Origin: Hevea brasiliensis
Taxonomy: Eukaryota > Streptophyta > Magnoliopsida > Malpighiales > Euphorbiaceae
Direction: 5' to 3'
Length of the DNA stretch: 64,000 nucleotides
Assembly: GCF_030052815.1 (NCBI RefSeq)
Contig: NC_079496.1
Location: 1,984,001-2,048,000 of the forward strand
Below, in pieces: positions 1-11,622 of this stretch (positions within the stretch are counted from its first letter, which is position 1; every line of letters starts with the position of its first letter). The notes beneath the pieces are model-generated. The model was not told the DNA's origin, made no database searches, and worked only from the letters and a program-made list of their open reading frames with translations. Made by a program: the position numbers and the translations under genes.

Positions 1-1049
1 TGGAAGATCTGTCCTCTTGGAAGTCACACTACTCCTACCTTCAACAGTAGCTACCAGTCTATTAATCTGCCGAGATAACTTTGCTAAACCTTCTAACTGC
101 GCCCTTCCTATTTTTATTTTCTTACTTGTATCAGTTTGTGTATCAGATTCATTGATCCTTTTTTGTTTCCTCTCAATCATTTTCTCCTCAAGCTGATTGC
201 CATCTTGCTCTAAAGTGGCTTCTGTGCATTGCGTAGGGAGAGCTGATGAAACATTAGCACCATCCATCATTTCTGATGATAGATTAGCACCATCCACAAT
301 TTGCTCCAAACTCTCAACAAAATTAGGTTCATTTCTTGAATTGCCACTCCCTTCTAATGGTATTGCAGTACTACTAGGTGACTCATCATTGCCATCCTTA
401 TCTGAAGGCATAACGTTATCACTAGGTGATTCATCATTGTCATCCTTATCATTTGGTACAACAATCACTGAAGAAGTCCAAGCACAGATTCCAGTAGCCC
501 CCATATCCATGAACAAGACATCATATTTTGCACAAAGTTCAGGTTCAATACCCATGTATCGAAATTTTTTAGCTGCTGGCATAACCTACATTATTCAAAA
601 AAAAAAAAAAAAAAAAAAAAAGGAACGGAAACATGGATCATATAATTACAAATGAAATTAAACACGCATGATCATAATCCATAATATTAGGAGTCAAAAC
701 AAACCTTAATCTTTTCATCCCACCAAGAATCAGAAGCATCCAGTGTTTGCCTTTTCGTATCCCAACCAAGTTCGGTCTCTTCAGCTATCAAAGCTTTCCA
801 AATCTTCCATTCTTTTTTACTTCCATCCCACTTGTTTTTCAACTGTTTTTTGGTAAAATTTAGCCCGCTTTCCTTCTGGAAGTGTTTGATTACATACTTC
901 CAACCTTGCTTTGTAAAGTGAGTCCCAGGTCGCATGCCCATTTGAAAGGCTCGGATACAAATATCACAAAAGATATGCACCATCTCCTTATTCCACACGG
1001 CCTTAGCAGCTCTATTTTCATTTTCCTGACTTTGCTTGTTCTTTCCCAT
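1..1049 (-). CDS. Myb/SANT-like DNA-binding domain protein (L10-interacting MYB type), 3' end outside window
   Basis: Two exons are visible on the minus strand: 1049-705 and 585 to beyond position 1, with a GT-AG intron between and the frame kept. Exon 1 encodes a Myb/SANT-like (Myb_DNA-bind_3) domain, recognised by spaced tryptophans and the motifs KAVWNKEMV, FTKQGWKYVI, LKNKWDGSKKEWKIW and DSWWDEKIK. Exon 2 is a hydrophilic, Ser/Asp/Glu-rich tail that holds two near-identical acidic blocks (DKDDNDESPS and DKDGNDESPS) and a Lys-rich patch (KKIKIGR) that could be a nuclear signal. ATG at 1049 directly follows a TTGCAG acceptor, so a 5'-UTR intron is likely. The family is plant-specific, related to Harbinger-transposon Myb-like proteins, and is presumed to bind DNA in the nucleus. 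Specific function is unknown. Confidence 0.8.
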
Positions 1050-2925
1050 CTGCAACAATCACAAAGCAAGCATCCATTTTTATCAATAACGACCCATGTA
1101 CAACACAATAATTAATAACCCAGAAGCAAAAGATATTGATCCAAAGCAATGGTAATTAATTATACATTAATCCAGATTGGCTAGTGTTAACGCTCAAGCA
1201 TGTCACTAATACGAAACAAAAGCAAGCAGAAACTAACAAGACAAAAACTTCACTGTTACTAACGAAAATGAGCAAAATTCTTTATTGCATTTAGTGAAAG
1301 AGAAATTAAATTCTATCCTTAAACAATAATTAATTACAATTACAACACAATTAAGTGCAAAGCCACATCAAAAAGCACTTTCTAAAAGATAATCAACTGA
1401 AAGGCAAAATAAATATAACTCACAGATTTAAATCTTTCTACTTGAAATATATAGGGACAATCAGCATTCATCCGCCCAGCCTTCGCCTTCTTGGGCGAGT
1501 TTGAGAAAGATTAGGGATTAGGGATTTTGGGTGATGTTACATTGAAAGAAATCAGGGGGTTTTATTTCTCAGGCGGAGAGTTAATTTGGGAGAGAGAAAC
1601 GTCCCTCGTGGACAAAGTGGCGGGGTTTTCCGAATGGCGTCTTGGCACATTCCCTTACTGTTATAAGGAAAACCGGAATAGCAATTTTTTTTCTAAAGTT
1701 TTCAAACCGGTCCGACTCGAGGGTTAAATATTTAAAGTTTAATTGAAATTGTATGGGAGATCAACCGATATACCATTAAATAAATGTTATAAAATTAATA
1801 ATAATATTTTATTATAATTAATAATTTTTTATATATTTTTTAAATAATTATTAAAATAAATTTAATTAAATTTTAATAGGTAAATGCATCGTAAAAAATA
1901 ATTTAGATTTGTAATGAAAATTTTAATTAATAATTAAAATTAAAATTTTATAATAATAAATTTATTTATATTAATAAAAAATAAATATATTAAATTATAC
2001 AACATAATAAATAAAAAAATTATATGCAATTATATAAAAAGATAATTCATAATTCAGGTTAACCTATTAATATAATAAATTATTCATACCCATAAGTGAG
2101 TGAGAAAAAGAAATTCACAATTGTCTTTGCAATCGTTATAGTTAGTAATTAATTATTTTAAATTAATATAATATAATATAAATTAAAAAATAATAATTTT
2201 TTATAGTTACTAAGTTGATTGAATTTAAAATATATATTGTGTATTGTAAAAAAGTTAGACAAAAGATGTGTGGCTTAAATGGTTTGCTTTTATTTTGACA
2301 TTTACTTTTGGTACTATAATAGTGTGCCATGGCTACCAATATTTGCAGAACAATTTGAAGTAAATATTGTATCGTTATTAATAATAATGGTGATAAAGCT
2401 ATGTACATTAAACTTTCTCTAAGCCCATAAGTGTAAGATACTCCATGCACCGAATCACCTTTTTTTTTTTTTATCAATAATAATGGTGTTCTAAAAGAAA
2501 AGCAGAACACCCTCACAATTCAGTTCAGAGATAACACAGCGTACAAGAGCATTCATACATGTCATGTAACTAAGCACATAATAGATAAGCATCAATTGCA
2601 CTTGACTATTCACATATATCCTGCTTTTGTTTAAATACACATAATCAGAAACTCAAAAATGTCAATATTTCTTTATTGTTTTCAAGAAAAGATTTCTTTT
2701 AGAAATTCGACCAGCAAAATTTTCAACAAACATTGGTTCAGATCAGCTTGAGCACAGGAAAAGGCTAGCCAAAAATTGGCAGCAGAGCAGCTATCGCTTC
2801 TGGATATCATGCTTGCACAACAAAGCAACCAGAATGGGGCAAAGGGAGAATACTCCTGTGATTTACATCTGAAACAGCAGAAGACCAGGTGAGCAAGTTG
2901 ATATTTGCTTAGACAAGCTTTTAAT
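1050..2925. other. Intergenic/leader region between the MYB-like gene and the BTB pseudogene
   Basis: Positions 1050-1520 probably hold the leader and promoter of the minus-strand MYB-like gene. From about 1730 to 2520 the DNA is extremely AT-rich with no convincing coding frame. Positions 2520-2925 are the likely 3' UTR of the BTB gene. The small open frames here (for example 1527-1727) lack any recognisable domain. Confidence 0.6.
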
Positions 2926-4629
2926 TTACACAAGCTGCACGACGGCAGCCACTCGTAAGGTCCCATTTTGAAGTAGTTCTGCAAGCTCATAAAAAAGCAA
3001 AGCAGTACGCCAGCCCATCCCTTGGGAGCTTTCGGTAAAAGAGTACCACGTTGTTCAAAGCTTCCAAACACCATGACTCCTCTCTTTGATGGACAAATCA
3101 GCTGAAAAATGATGTGATGACAGATACCAAGTTACTAAAATATATCACTGCATGAACTATGTGCATATAGTCATGTTGACAGCAATTTGTTCAGTTGCAA
3201 CTTCACCTGAAAACGGGCAGTAACCTTTTCACGAGCATCCACATACATATGAACCTGAAAGAAGGTAGTGATCCTGAGTGCTAATTGAAAACTTCAATTA
3301 CAACAAGTAGTAATAATCACTAGAGTCTAGTCTTTAACTGGCATTTGATGAACAAAGTACAGAACACCATAGGTGTCATCAGAAAATGGAAGCTAGGACA
3401 AATGCGAGGAATAAGGAACATTCTCTGATAATTGATACAAATGGATCATCTCATACTTCGATTTTCCATCAGTAATGCTAACCTTTCTAAGGGTGTCGGT
3501 AATCCCTGCCTTGCGTCGGTGAAGAAATAGTCCTGAAATGTTTTTACATTTAATTGAATTACAGCAAAACTATTTCTTTTCCTCCTAATTAACATGGAAT
3601 AGCAAGTTTTCAAAGTTTAAGCCTCTAGTCAATAGAATATTACCGAGAGTTCTGCGTCCTTGAGGATCTTCATCATTAAAGGCCTGAACAATAACCTATA
3701 AAATAAAATGGATCATACACAGTTTAACCCATATAGAACATTAAAACCTGAAAGACAAAGCCTCATAGCCAATTAGAAGCTGATACATGCTGAATTTAGT
3801 TGAATTCAGATACCTTCCACAAAGATCCAGCATAAAAATATTCTGGGGAGTGTTTGACTTGGCCATCACTGAGCCTATGCCCATCATCGAATTCAACCCT
3901 GTGATACCCATAGCCAATTAATAAAATAATAAAGCAAAAATTAGTTGAATAAGCAGTCATTAATTAAAAATAGGACATTGAATATGATGATTGTAGGAGT
4001 GGAATTGTCATCCAAATTATGAGGATAGGCCAAAATCATGATGACCTCTCCTTGAGACTAGCAGAAGAGGGCATTACTTTGGGATTTCAGACATATCAGG
4101 TCAAACGGTACTGCAAAAAAAAAAAAAAAATGCTGCCAATAGGAAGGCTTGTGTACAACCAATAGAATTAAATGAAAGGCAATTGAACGAAACAAATGAA
4201 TGACAGAGAATATTTTCAACACAGGGTGGTGACTGAAAGGAGTCAATACATCTCATTGCAGTCTGCAGAAGCTTCCCAGTGTGGCATCTTTCTAAAGACA
4301 ATTACTAATACTAAGAAATATGAGTGGCTAGAATGCAAAGAAATAATAACTCACCCAAAACGAAATGGAGGGAAATGGCTTAAAGGTGTTTTCATATCTA
4401 AAGATATAGAGGAACTGTTTGTGTTCTCCCAATCAATTCCAATAGCATGTTCTCTTGACTCAAGCATTTGGACAGCAACACCACTGGTACTTGGTGCTGT
4501 AATGGATGCTCCTGACAATCTACTTTGCAGTTCTGTCTCATTCCCTCTCTCCATATGCTCCCCTAAGAACATTAGTGGTGTTGCTCCCTCCTTGGCTTAA
4601 CCCAACCAGAGCCGTCAACCCATCTCCTG

Positions 4630-4634
4630 ATAGG
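4630..4634. repeat. Target-site duplication ATAGG (left copy)
   Basis: Five bases directly flanking the TG end of the element at 4635, matched exactly by 8134-8138 after the CA end. This is the normal TSD size for LTR retrotransposons. Confidence 0.85.
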
Positions 4635-5946
4635 TGTCACGACCCAAAATTCTGAATCGTGACCGGCGCATAATTTAAGTATTCTTAAATCATGCAAGCC
4701 TTATCAGAGTATCTTGAATGAATATATTGTCACTTACTAATCCCAAAAATAGACAAAATTCAAATAAACAAAATGCTGAATAAACATCATAAATATCCCA
4801 TAAGTAAACTGCGGAGTCTCTACAGATTTCAATAAAAACTTAAACTGTTCAATAAACTAAACTAATTATTAGCCCGAGAAAACATGAATTCGGGCATACC
4901 ATGAGAACAAATCAAAGTTGTCCCTCTCCAGAAAATGGACTGAATATTTGGATCAGCTGCAGAATTCTACTGATCTGAAACAGATAACAGACAGAGAAAA
5001 CGTGGTTTGAGCTAGATGCTCAGTGAATGATAATTATAGCACACAACGGAATAGGAACAGGCAGACGCTTGATTAATTTCACAATAAATTTTCTATTCAA
5101 TAAAATCATGCTCATGCTGTCAAAATCATTAATAAAATAACTTCATAAAACATATATATAAAAGAAATTCATTCAATAAAAATTTTATGGTACAGTGCAC
5201 CAGGGTGATGATACCCCACATCACCAAAGGCCAGATGGTAAGCGCGCTACCAGATATTAGATACCTTCCTCCTCCTTCACAGATATCAATGCATATGATA
5301 CTAATGCAAACCATAAACTGCAATGATGCATGACTCGACAATGCAACCTAATACCGTGATAGTCCACACGGCGGGGCCAGATAACAGAAACAGATACTGG
5401 GCACAGGTACCAATTCAAAATAGAAAATCAATTTGTACAAATAAATCAAAATCAATAAAAAATTTTAGATAGCAAATAATAATTGATAGTGCAATTCAAA
5501 TAGTGTATTTCAATAGTTTCAGAGAGTTAATAAAATCAAATCAATTCAGTAACACATCGGTAAATTTTATAGTCAAATATCAATCAATATAAATACATTA
5601 AAGGCCTGTTCCAGGAATCCTAATGGGTCTAATGCAGAGATAGTTGACAAAATCAATTATTTAATCAAAATCGAAATAAAATTCAATAATAAAATAAAAC
5701 TTTAGAAAATCACATGTAAAACAATTGTTAAAATATTGATTTAAAATTTTATTTAATAACAAACTTAATACTAAGAAATTTTAAAAGGGACTAAAACGGT
5801 GCCATGTACTATAATTACCACTCACCTGGAACCTCCAAGACAATAGTAATTTCAATGGAAGAGAGACAATTTCAACTGACTGATTGAATATTTAAATCTC
5901 CTACACACCCAAAATATTAAAGAAAAATATCAAATAATAATAAAAT

Positions 5947-6209
5947 ATATATATATATATATATAAATTTAATATTTATAATCTGATGTGCGCAGAGAAT
6001 CCCTAAATTTTTTTTTCTTCTCTATTCATCACCTTCGATTCTATTTTCAAGGTAAAAATTCTCATCCCTTGTTCAATAATGGGTGAATCTAATTTTATTT
6101 TCTTTTCTTGATCTGTTACAACTACTCTATAAATTTATTTTTTTTGATAATTGACTGGGTTGATCATAATTATTATTGGACAATAATTGATTGTTATATA
6201 TATATATAT

Positions 6210-6245
<36 letters not shown>

Positions 6246-6428
6246 GTGATGAATGGGATGACTAATTTTATTTTCTATACCATCGTCCCATCCCATTCAT
6301 CACGTTTATATATATATATATAACAATCAATTATTGTCCAATAATAATTATGATCAACCCAGTCAATTATCAAAAAAATTAGTAGAGTAAAAATGCATCA
6401 GAAAGAAAAAAAAAAAAAATTCATTTTC

Positions 6429-6472
<44 letters not shown>

Positions 6473-6562
6473 ATAAATTATTATCCAATAATAATTATGA
6501 TCAAACCACTCAATTATCAAAATAGTAGTTCTAACAGATCAAGAAAACAAAAAAAAATTAGA

Positions 6563-6613
<51 letters not shown>

Positions 6614-6937
6614 CAATCAATTAGTGTCCTATAATAATTATGATCAACCAATCAAAATTAAAAAAAAAAAAATTTGTAGAGTAGTTGTAACAGATCATAT
6701 ATATATATATATAACAATAAATTATTATCCAATAATAATTATGATCAACCCAATCAATTATCAAAAAAAATAAATTTATATAGTAGTTTTAAAAGATAAA
6801 GAAAAGAAAATAAAATTAGCTTCATATATATATATTCCAATAATAATTATGATCAACCCAATCAATTATCAAAAAAAATAAATTTGTAGAGTAGTTGTAA
6901 CAGATCAAGAAAAGAAAATAAAATTAGATTCACCCAT

Positions 6938-6979
<42 letters not shown>

Positions 6980-7085
6980 CAATAAATTATTATCCAATAA
7001 TAATTATGATCAACCCAATCAATTATCAAAAAAAATAAATTTATAGAGTAGTTGTAACAGATCAAGAAAAGAAAATAAAATTAGA

Positions 7086-7128
<43 letters not shown>

Positions 7129-7505
7129 CAATCAATTATTGTCCAATAATAATTATGATCAACCCAATCAATTATCAAAAAAAATAAATTTGTAGAGTAG
7201 TTGTAACAGATCAAGAAAAGAAAATAAAATTAGATTCACCCATTATTATATATATATATATATATAACAATAAATTATTATCCAATAATAATTATGATCA
7301 ACCCAATCAATTATAAAAAAAAATAAATTTATAGAGTAGTTGTAACAGATCAAGAAAAGAAAATAAAATTAGATTCATATATATATATAACAATCAATTA
7401 TTGTCCAATAATAATTATGATCAACCCAATCAATTATCAAAAAAAATAAATTTGTAGAGTAGTTGTAACAGATCAAGAAAAGAAAATAAAATTAGATTCA
7501 CCCAT

Positions 7506-7541
<36 letters not shown>

Positions 7542-7787
7542 CAATAAATTATTATCCAATAATAATTATGATCAACCCAATCAATTATCAAAAAAAATAA
7601 ATTTATAGAGTAGTTGTAACAGATCAAGAAAAGAAAATAAAATTAGATTCACCCATTATTGAACAAGGGATGAGAATTTTTACCTTGAAAATAGAATCGA
7701 AGGTGATGAATAGAGAAGAAAAAAAAAATTTAGGGATTCTCTGCGTACATCAGATTATAAATAGTAAATTTATATATATATATATAT
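5947..7787. repeat. Palindromic block with about 11 tandem AT-rich units in alternating A/B forms
   Basis: The outer arms 5964-6216 and about 7520-7773 are inverted copies of each other; for example CGCAGAGAATCCCTAAAT on the left matches ATTTAGGGATTCTCTGCG on the right. Between them lie about ten direct units of roughly 100-150 bp (core AATAATAATTATGATCAACC) separated by (TA)n tracts, plus one inverted unit at the left. Units start near 6322, 6470, 6612, 6712, 6836, 6978, 7127, 7266, 7389 and 7541. From 6712 on, two variants alternate: type A (AACAATAAATTATTATCC with TTTATAGAG) and type B (AACAATCAATTATTGTCC with TTTGTAGAG), so the real period is a dimer of roughly 270-290 bp. Confidence 0.85.
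6150..6368. repeat. Long hairpin-forming inverted repeat at the unit junction
   Basis: Left arm 6150-6215 and right arm 6309-6368 are near-perfect inverted copies. Inside them is a perfect 22-bp stem, 6239-6260 paired with 6289-6310 (core AACGTGATGAATGGGATG), with a 28-nt loop. This marks the point where the repeat array flips direction. Confidence 0.85.
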
Positions 7788-8133
7788 ATGTACATATATA
7801 ACAATAATTTAAAAGATAATGAAAATACCAGTATTTGATAGAAAAAGGAGGTGACAAATAGGTTTTGAGAGCAAAGTTTAGCAGAAGAGATGATTAGGGT
7901 ATATATATATTTCAAGAGTTCTATTAGGTGTAGAATGGGATAAGAGTTATTGTTGAACTAGGTTGTTCAGATTGCAGATATATATTTAATTTCAAAAATA
8001 ATATATATATATATCTAAAAATAAATAAGCAAACCATTCAATAAAATATTATATTTTTTATAAATATATTAAATTATTGTTAGCTAATTAAAATAAAATA
8101 ATAATAAATAATAAATATATATGGGTTCCCACA

Positions 8134-8138
8134 ATAGG
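8134..8138. repeat. Target-site duplication ATAGG (right copy)
   Basis: Exact copy of 4630-4634, immediately after the ACA end of the inserted element and inside the BTB coding exon. Confidence 0.85.
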
Positions 8139-11100
8139 TCTCCATTGTGATCAGTTCTACTCTCTGAATCTTCATTAGCAATAGATTGCTGACAATTTCT
8201 GTTGCCTATGCCAAAAGGCACACAGGAAAAGACAAAACGTGTTGGGGGCCAAGCAGCTGTTGGCACTAATGTAGTTCCACGTCCAATGCCTGCAAGCCCA
8301 TCAATAGGTCCCCTAACATGCACTCGTACTGGCCTAAAGAGGCCATTACCCTCACTTTGTGCAGAATCAGCAACATATATATTCCCCATGCTACCGGGAG
8401 AATTATTATGCTCATGGTCTTGCATGTAGTAACCTGTTGTAGTAACTCCTTGTGAAAACCCAAATGGTTGCTTGCAAGTGCATGCCATACTTGTGAAACA
8501 GCAAACTTTACATGTGTCAGCACCAATTTCTTCAACCCTTTGGCTTAAAAGTATCTGCATCATAGGCAACCAATGAAAAACTTAACATCCTTACAAAAGC
8601 CCATAGTAAAGACAGTAACTTGTGAGAAAGCAAATGCTTGTATAGGAATAGAAAATATGTAAATTCTTCCAATAGACAGAAAATGGACATCTTTAGTTGC
8701 ACTATCCTCCAGTTCCTAGATTGAACCAAGAATTGTATGCTTTAAAAGCAGTCAAATGAATGAAATGACTAGGTGACTTATGAGAATCAAGCTGAAAATC
8801 AAGTCAATGAATCAATTGATACGTCAAAAGCAGAGCGGTAATAAGTACAGAGTCTCCTCTCTCTTTCTAGCAAGACAACCTTTATTCTTTGGCTAAAAAA
8901 CTAAATTTTAGAAGCAAGCAGATGTCAGTAACAAACCTGCAGCCAAAGACCATTGTTCACAGCTTTGCAAGGAAAACCCAATTCTTCAAGCTGTTTTCTC
9001 ACATTTAAAAGTGCCTCAAAAGACATGTTACAATATAATAGTGAACCCCCTTCAAATATATTGACAAAAGTATCATATTCCTCCCCACAAACCCCACAAT
9101 TTCCTACAGCATAACCTGTAACCTGTCTTCTGCCCACAACTCTACCACCCCATGAAAGAGAAGGCAAGCCGCATCTTCCCCAATCATTGAGTACAAGTCC
9201 ATTACAGGACGGTTCGGTTGATGTGCAATGCCTAGATTGATCACCTGCAATCCAATTGTTGTTATTGAAATGGTGTAAGCCTGATTCAGATGGCCCCTCC
9301 ATAGCCACTCTACTGGTCCCTAATCCACTCATTCCAACACCGATTGGCATTTCAACAGAAGAACACAAGGTTCTATTTCCATTCATTTCTGAAAATGTGT
9401 TACTCAATGATGAAGTTTGTTCCACCTCAATGGGGCTCACAGAGTCCAAATTTGACCGTTTGGAACCAGAAAATACTCCTTGGAATTCATCCATAGAATC
9501 AGTAAGTTCAACCAGAAAACCATGAGCTGCACTTTGGCATTTCAGTTCATCTTTTAAACAGCATACTGATTCTGATTCCAGCCTCTTTCTAGAGCAACTA
9601 GCAACCAAATTTTTTCCTTTTGCTTGGGAAGAGTCAGAATGAGTACCCACACCCATGTCAGAACTGGAATTGCCTTGCTCAGAATGTTCTGTCTTGCAAA
9701 GAGCACCTTTTGCAAGAAGTGTGTCTACTGCCAATTCATACCTTTTAACAGAAAAGGAAACATGGAGTCATCCAACTTGAATAATACTTCAACTACAGTC
9801 CAGTAAACCTAATTCTGTGGCAACCTAATCTAGGCCCCTTACCGTTTCTCGTCACCAGGTACCCATAATTCATCTGAGGTCAGTAATGCATGAAGAGTTT
9901 GGGAAGAAAGTTTGGGAAGCACCTACCACAACAGAAGGATCAATAATTCAAGGAGATAATTGACCAATTGTCAGAAAATGAACACATAACTATTAGATAA
10001 TAAAACTTCACTACAATGCTTCAACCGAAGTTGCAATAAAGGATTCTAGTACATTATAAGTTATAATTTTCACAAGGTGGACAAAGAAGTAAAACCATCA
10101 CAGCTGAAATATTAATCAAATACATTGAGAACTACAATAGATTGAAATGCGGAACAGATACAAGAAAAAGAGTGGCTATTTTGCACTTTCAAAAGTTTTA
10201 AAATTGTTTGAAGACATATTCAAGTGAGTAAAGAAAAAGATGAAATACATTTGTCAAAATGTAAAATGTGAATTCCAACACTTCAGCAGTATAGATAGTC
10301 AATTATTTATTATGATTTCTCCCTTATTTGTAGGCCCCCTATAATTTGAACACTAGTAGTAAATACTTGTGTCTTCACACCAGCAAAAAGTCATAGGACT
10401 CTCATCAGAAGATACACCAACCAAGCAGCATCCACTATATCTAGTCTCAGTGCATTCAAAGACATTAAATCTAAAAAACAATAAATAGAAATCTTAATGC
10501 TGCTGCCAAGAACAATAAATTATTATCCTTGTTATCGTTGATAAGTTCAGATTTTATCAACTTGATCTTGTTCCATCTTACTTGTGTTGCCATACATTTT
10601 GTTCCCTTTCCCCAGCAAGAGAACGAGCATCTTTATGACCATAAGAAGAGTAACCACCAAAACCCAAAATATACATGTGCAACTAAATATTAATTACTTC
10701 AATTTTACCTCTTTCAATTCCATGGCGCCACTTTGACAAAGGTAGCCCCAGCAAGCATTTCTGACACGCTCTCCATGTATGCCATAGTCCTGGCTCTCCG
10801 CAAATACCTGACTCACAAAAATACTCATCAATATCCAAAATCCTGGAAGCATTTAATGGTGCATATACAAATAGCAATTATTCAAACTTAACCTGATATG
10901 CCAAGAAGTTAGAAGCCCACAGTGCAGATATAATGAAGTCCGTGCATATAGCACATAAATCCTGCACGGAAAATGCCCAGATGTAATATTGCAATCCAAA
11001 AATAAAGAATGATCTCTAAGAATCAGAGATTCAAGAAGCTGGCAGCGAGTCAGGTGATTGATACCTGAAGGTCAAGAAAGGAAGCAGCAGCCAACACACG

Positions 11101-11622
11101 AAATGCACTGTTATCGTTAAGCTTAGGGTGATGGCCATATAGATAAGCCAAAGCCATTGCAATTGCCTCCGCATTAATATTCTTATCATCCACATGCAAG
11201 TTCACAACAGGAGAACTGGCTTCTTTCCAAGGACCATGTAGCATGTTCCTGCCACTCACATAAAAAAAGGGGGGCCAAATTCAGAACATAATTGAATCAA
11301 TTATTCTAAAATTATGAAATTTGTATCTTTAGTGAATCGATCACGTTAAAAGCTAAATTTGTGACCTGAAGTAGGAACTGCGAGAGAGAATGAGGCGATG
11401 GAGGTGGTAGGTAGAGCCCATAGCATGGACAACGATATCGGAGAAGGAGCAGGAATTGAAGCCCTCCATCTGGATGTGGTCACAGAGGGAAGTGAGATTG
11501 CAATCCAGCGCCCGGAGCTCGCTACTGCTCCGGTCATTGTCCGAGAGCTGAGAGAGTTGAATCGTCATTTTTATCTGGTGCGGTCCATAAGTTCGAGGAT
11601 ACTGTTGATATTGACCTTCCAT

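Larger units (their letters stand above)
4635..8133 (-). mobile_element. 3,499-bp LTR-like element (probable solo LTR, Ty3/gypsy style) inside a BTB-gene exon
   Basis: The element starts TGTCACGACCC and ends GGGTTCCCACA on the plus strand (TG...CA ends with a short inverted TGT/ACA) and is flanked by perfect 5-bp repeats ATAGG at 4630-4634 and 8134-8138. Removing it and one ATAGG rejoins the BTB reading frame exactly at the insertion point (GAC CTA TCA GGA GAT on the minus strand). No gag/pol frame, primer-binding site or polypurine tract is visible, which favours a solo LTR or a non-autonomous element. The end GGGTCGTGACA on the minus strand resembles the end GGGTCATGACA of the LTR at 55753-58395, suggesting a related family and minus-strand orientation. 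It carries the repeat array at 5947-7787. Confidence 0.85.
2926..11622 (-). pseudogene. Germ-cell-less-like BTB/POZ domain gene, 3' part disrupted by LTR insertion and two frameshifts
   Basis: Exons read by frame and splice sites: 11622-11366, 11248-11065, 10961-10893, 10807-10709, 9922-9843, 9741-8937, 8554-8134 (interrupted, resuming 4629-4355), 3898-3814, 3695-3644, 3532-3483, 3254-3207, 3101-2926. The first exons encode a BTB/POZ domain (SCSFSDIVVHAMGSTYHLHR, then LHVDDKNINAEAIAMALAYLYG) and a BACK-like stretch. The middle is Ser-rich and has a CKVC...CTC cluster. The C-terminal part (RRTLGLFLHRRK, VHMYVDAREKVTARFQ) resembles plant proteins annotated as germ cell-less-like; BTB proteins usually act as CUL3 adaptors. 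Three lesions are visible: a 3.5-kb element in the exon at 4635-8133, a +1 shift near 4583 and an apparent -1 shift near 3015. The intact 5' part would end in the element at 8084 as a protein of about 654 residues. Family assignment is firm for BTB and moderate for the GCL-like subgroup. Confidence 0.75.

Noticed and set aside
1527..1727. Plus-strand frame of 66 codons upstream of the MYB-like gene
   Set aside because: No domain, no splice continuation; lies in the probable promoter.
5947..7787. CRISPR-like array
   Set aside because: Repeats are long, AT-rich, in a plant intron-like context, with (TA)n spacers rather than unique spacers; no cas genes.
4139..8133. Reading the 3.5-kb gap in the BTB gene as a normal intron
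   Set aside because: Perfect TSD, TG...CA ends and exact rejoining of the frame after excision fit an insertion better, and neither nearby splice pair restores the frame.
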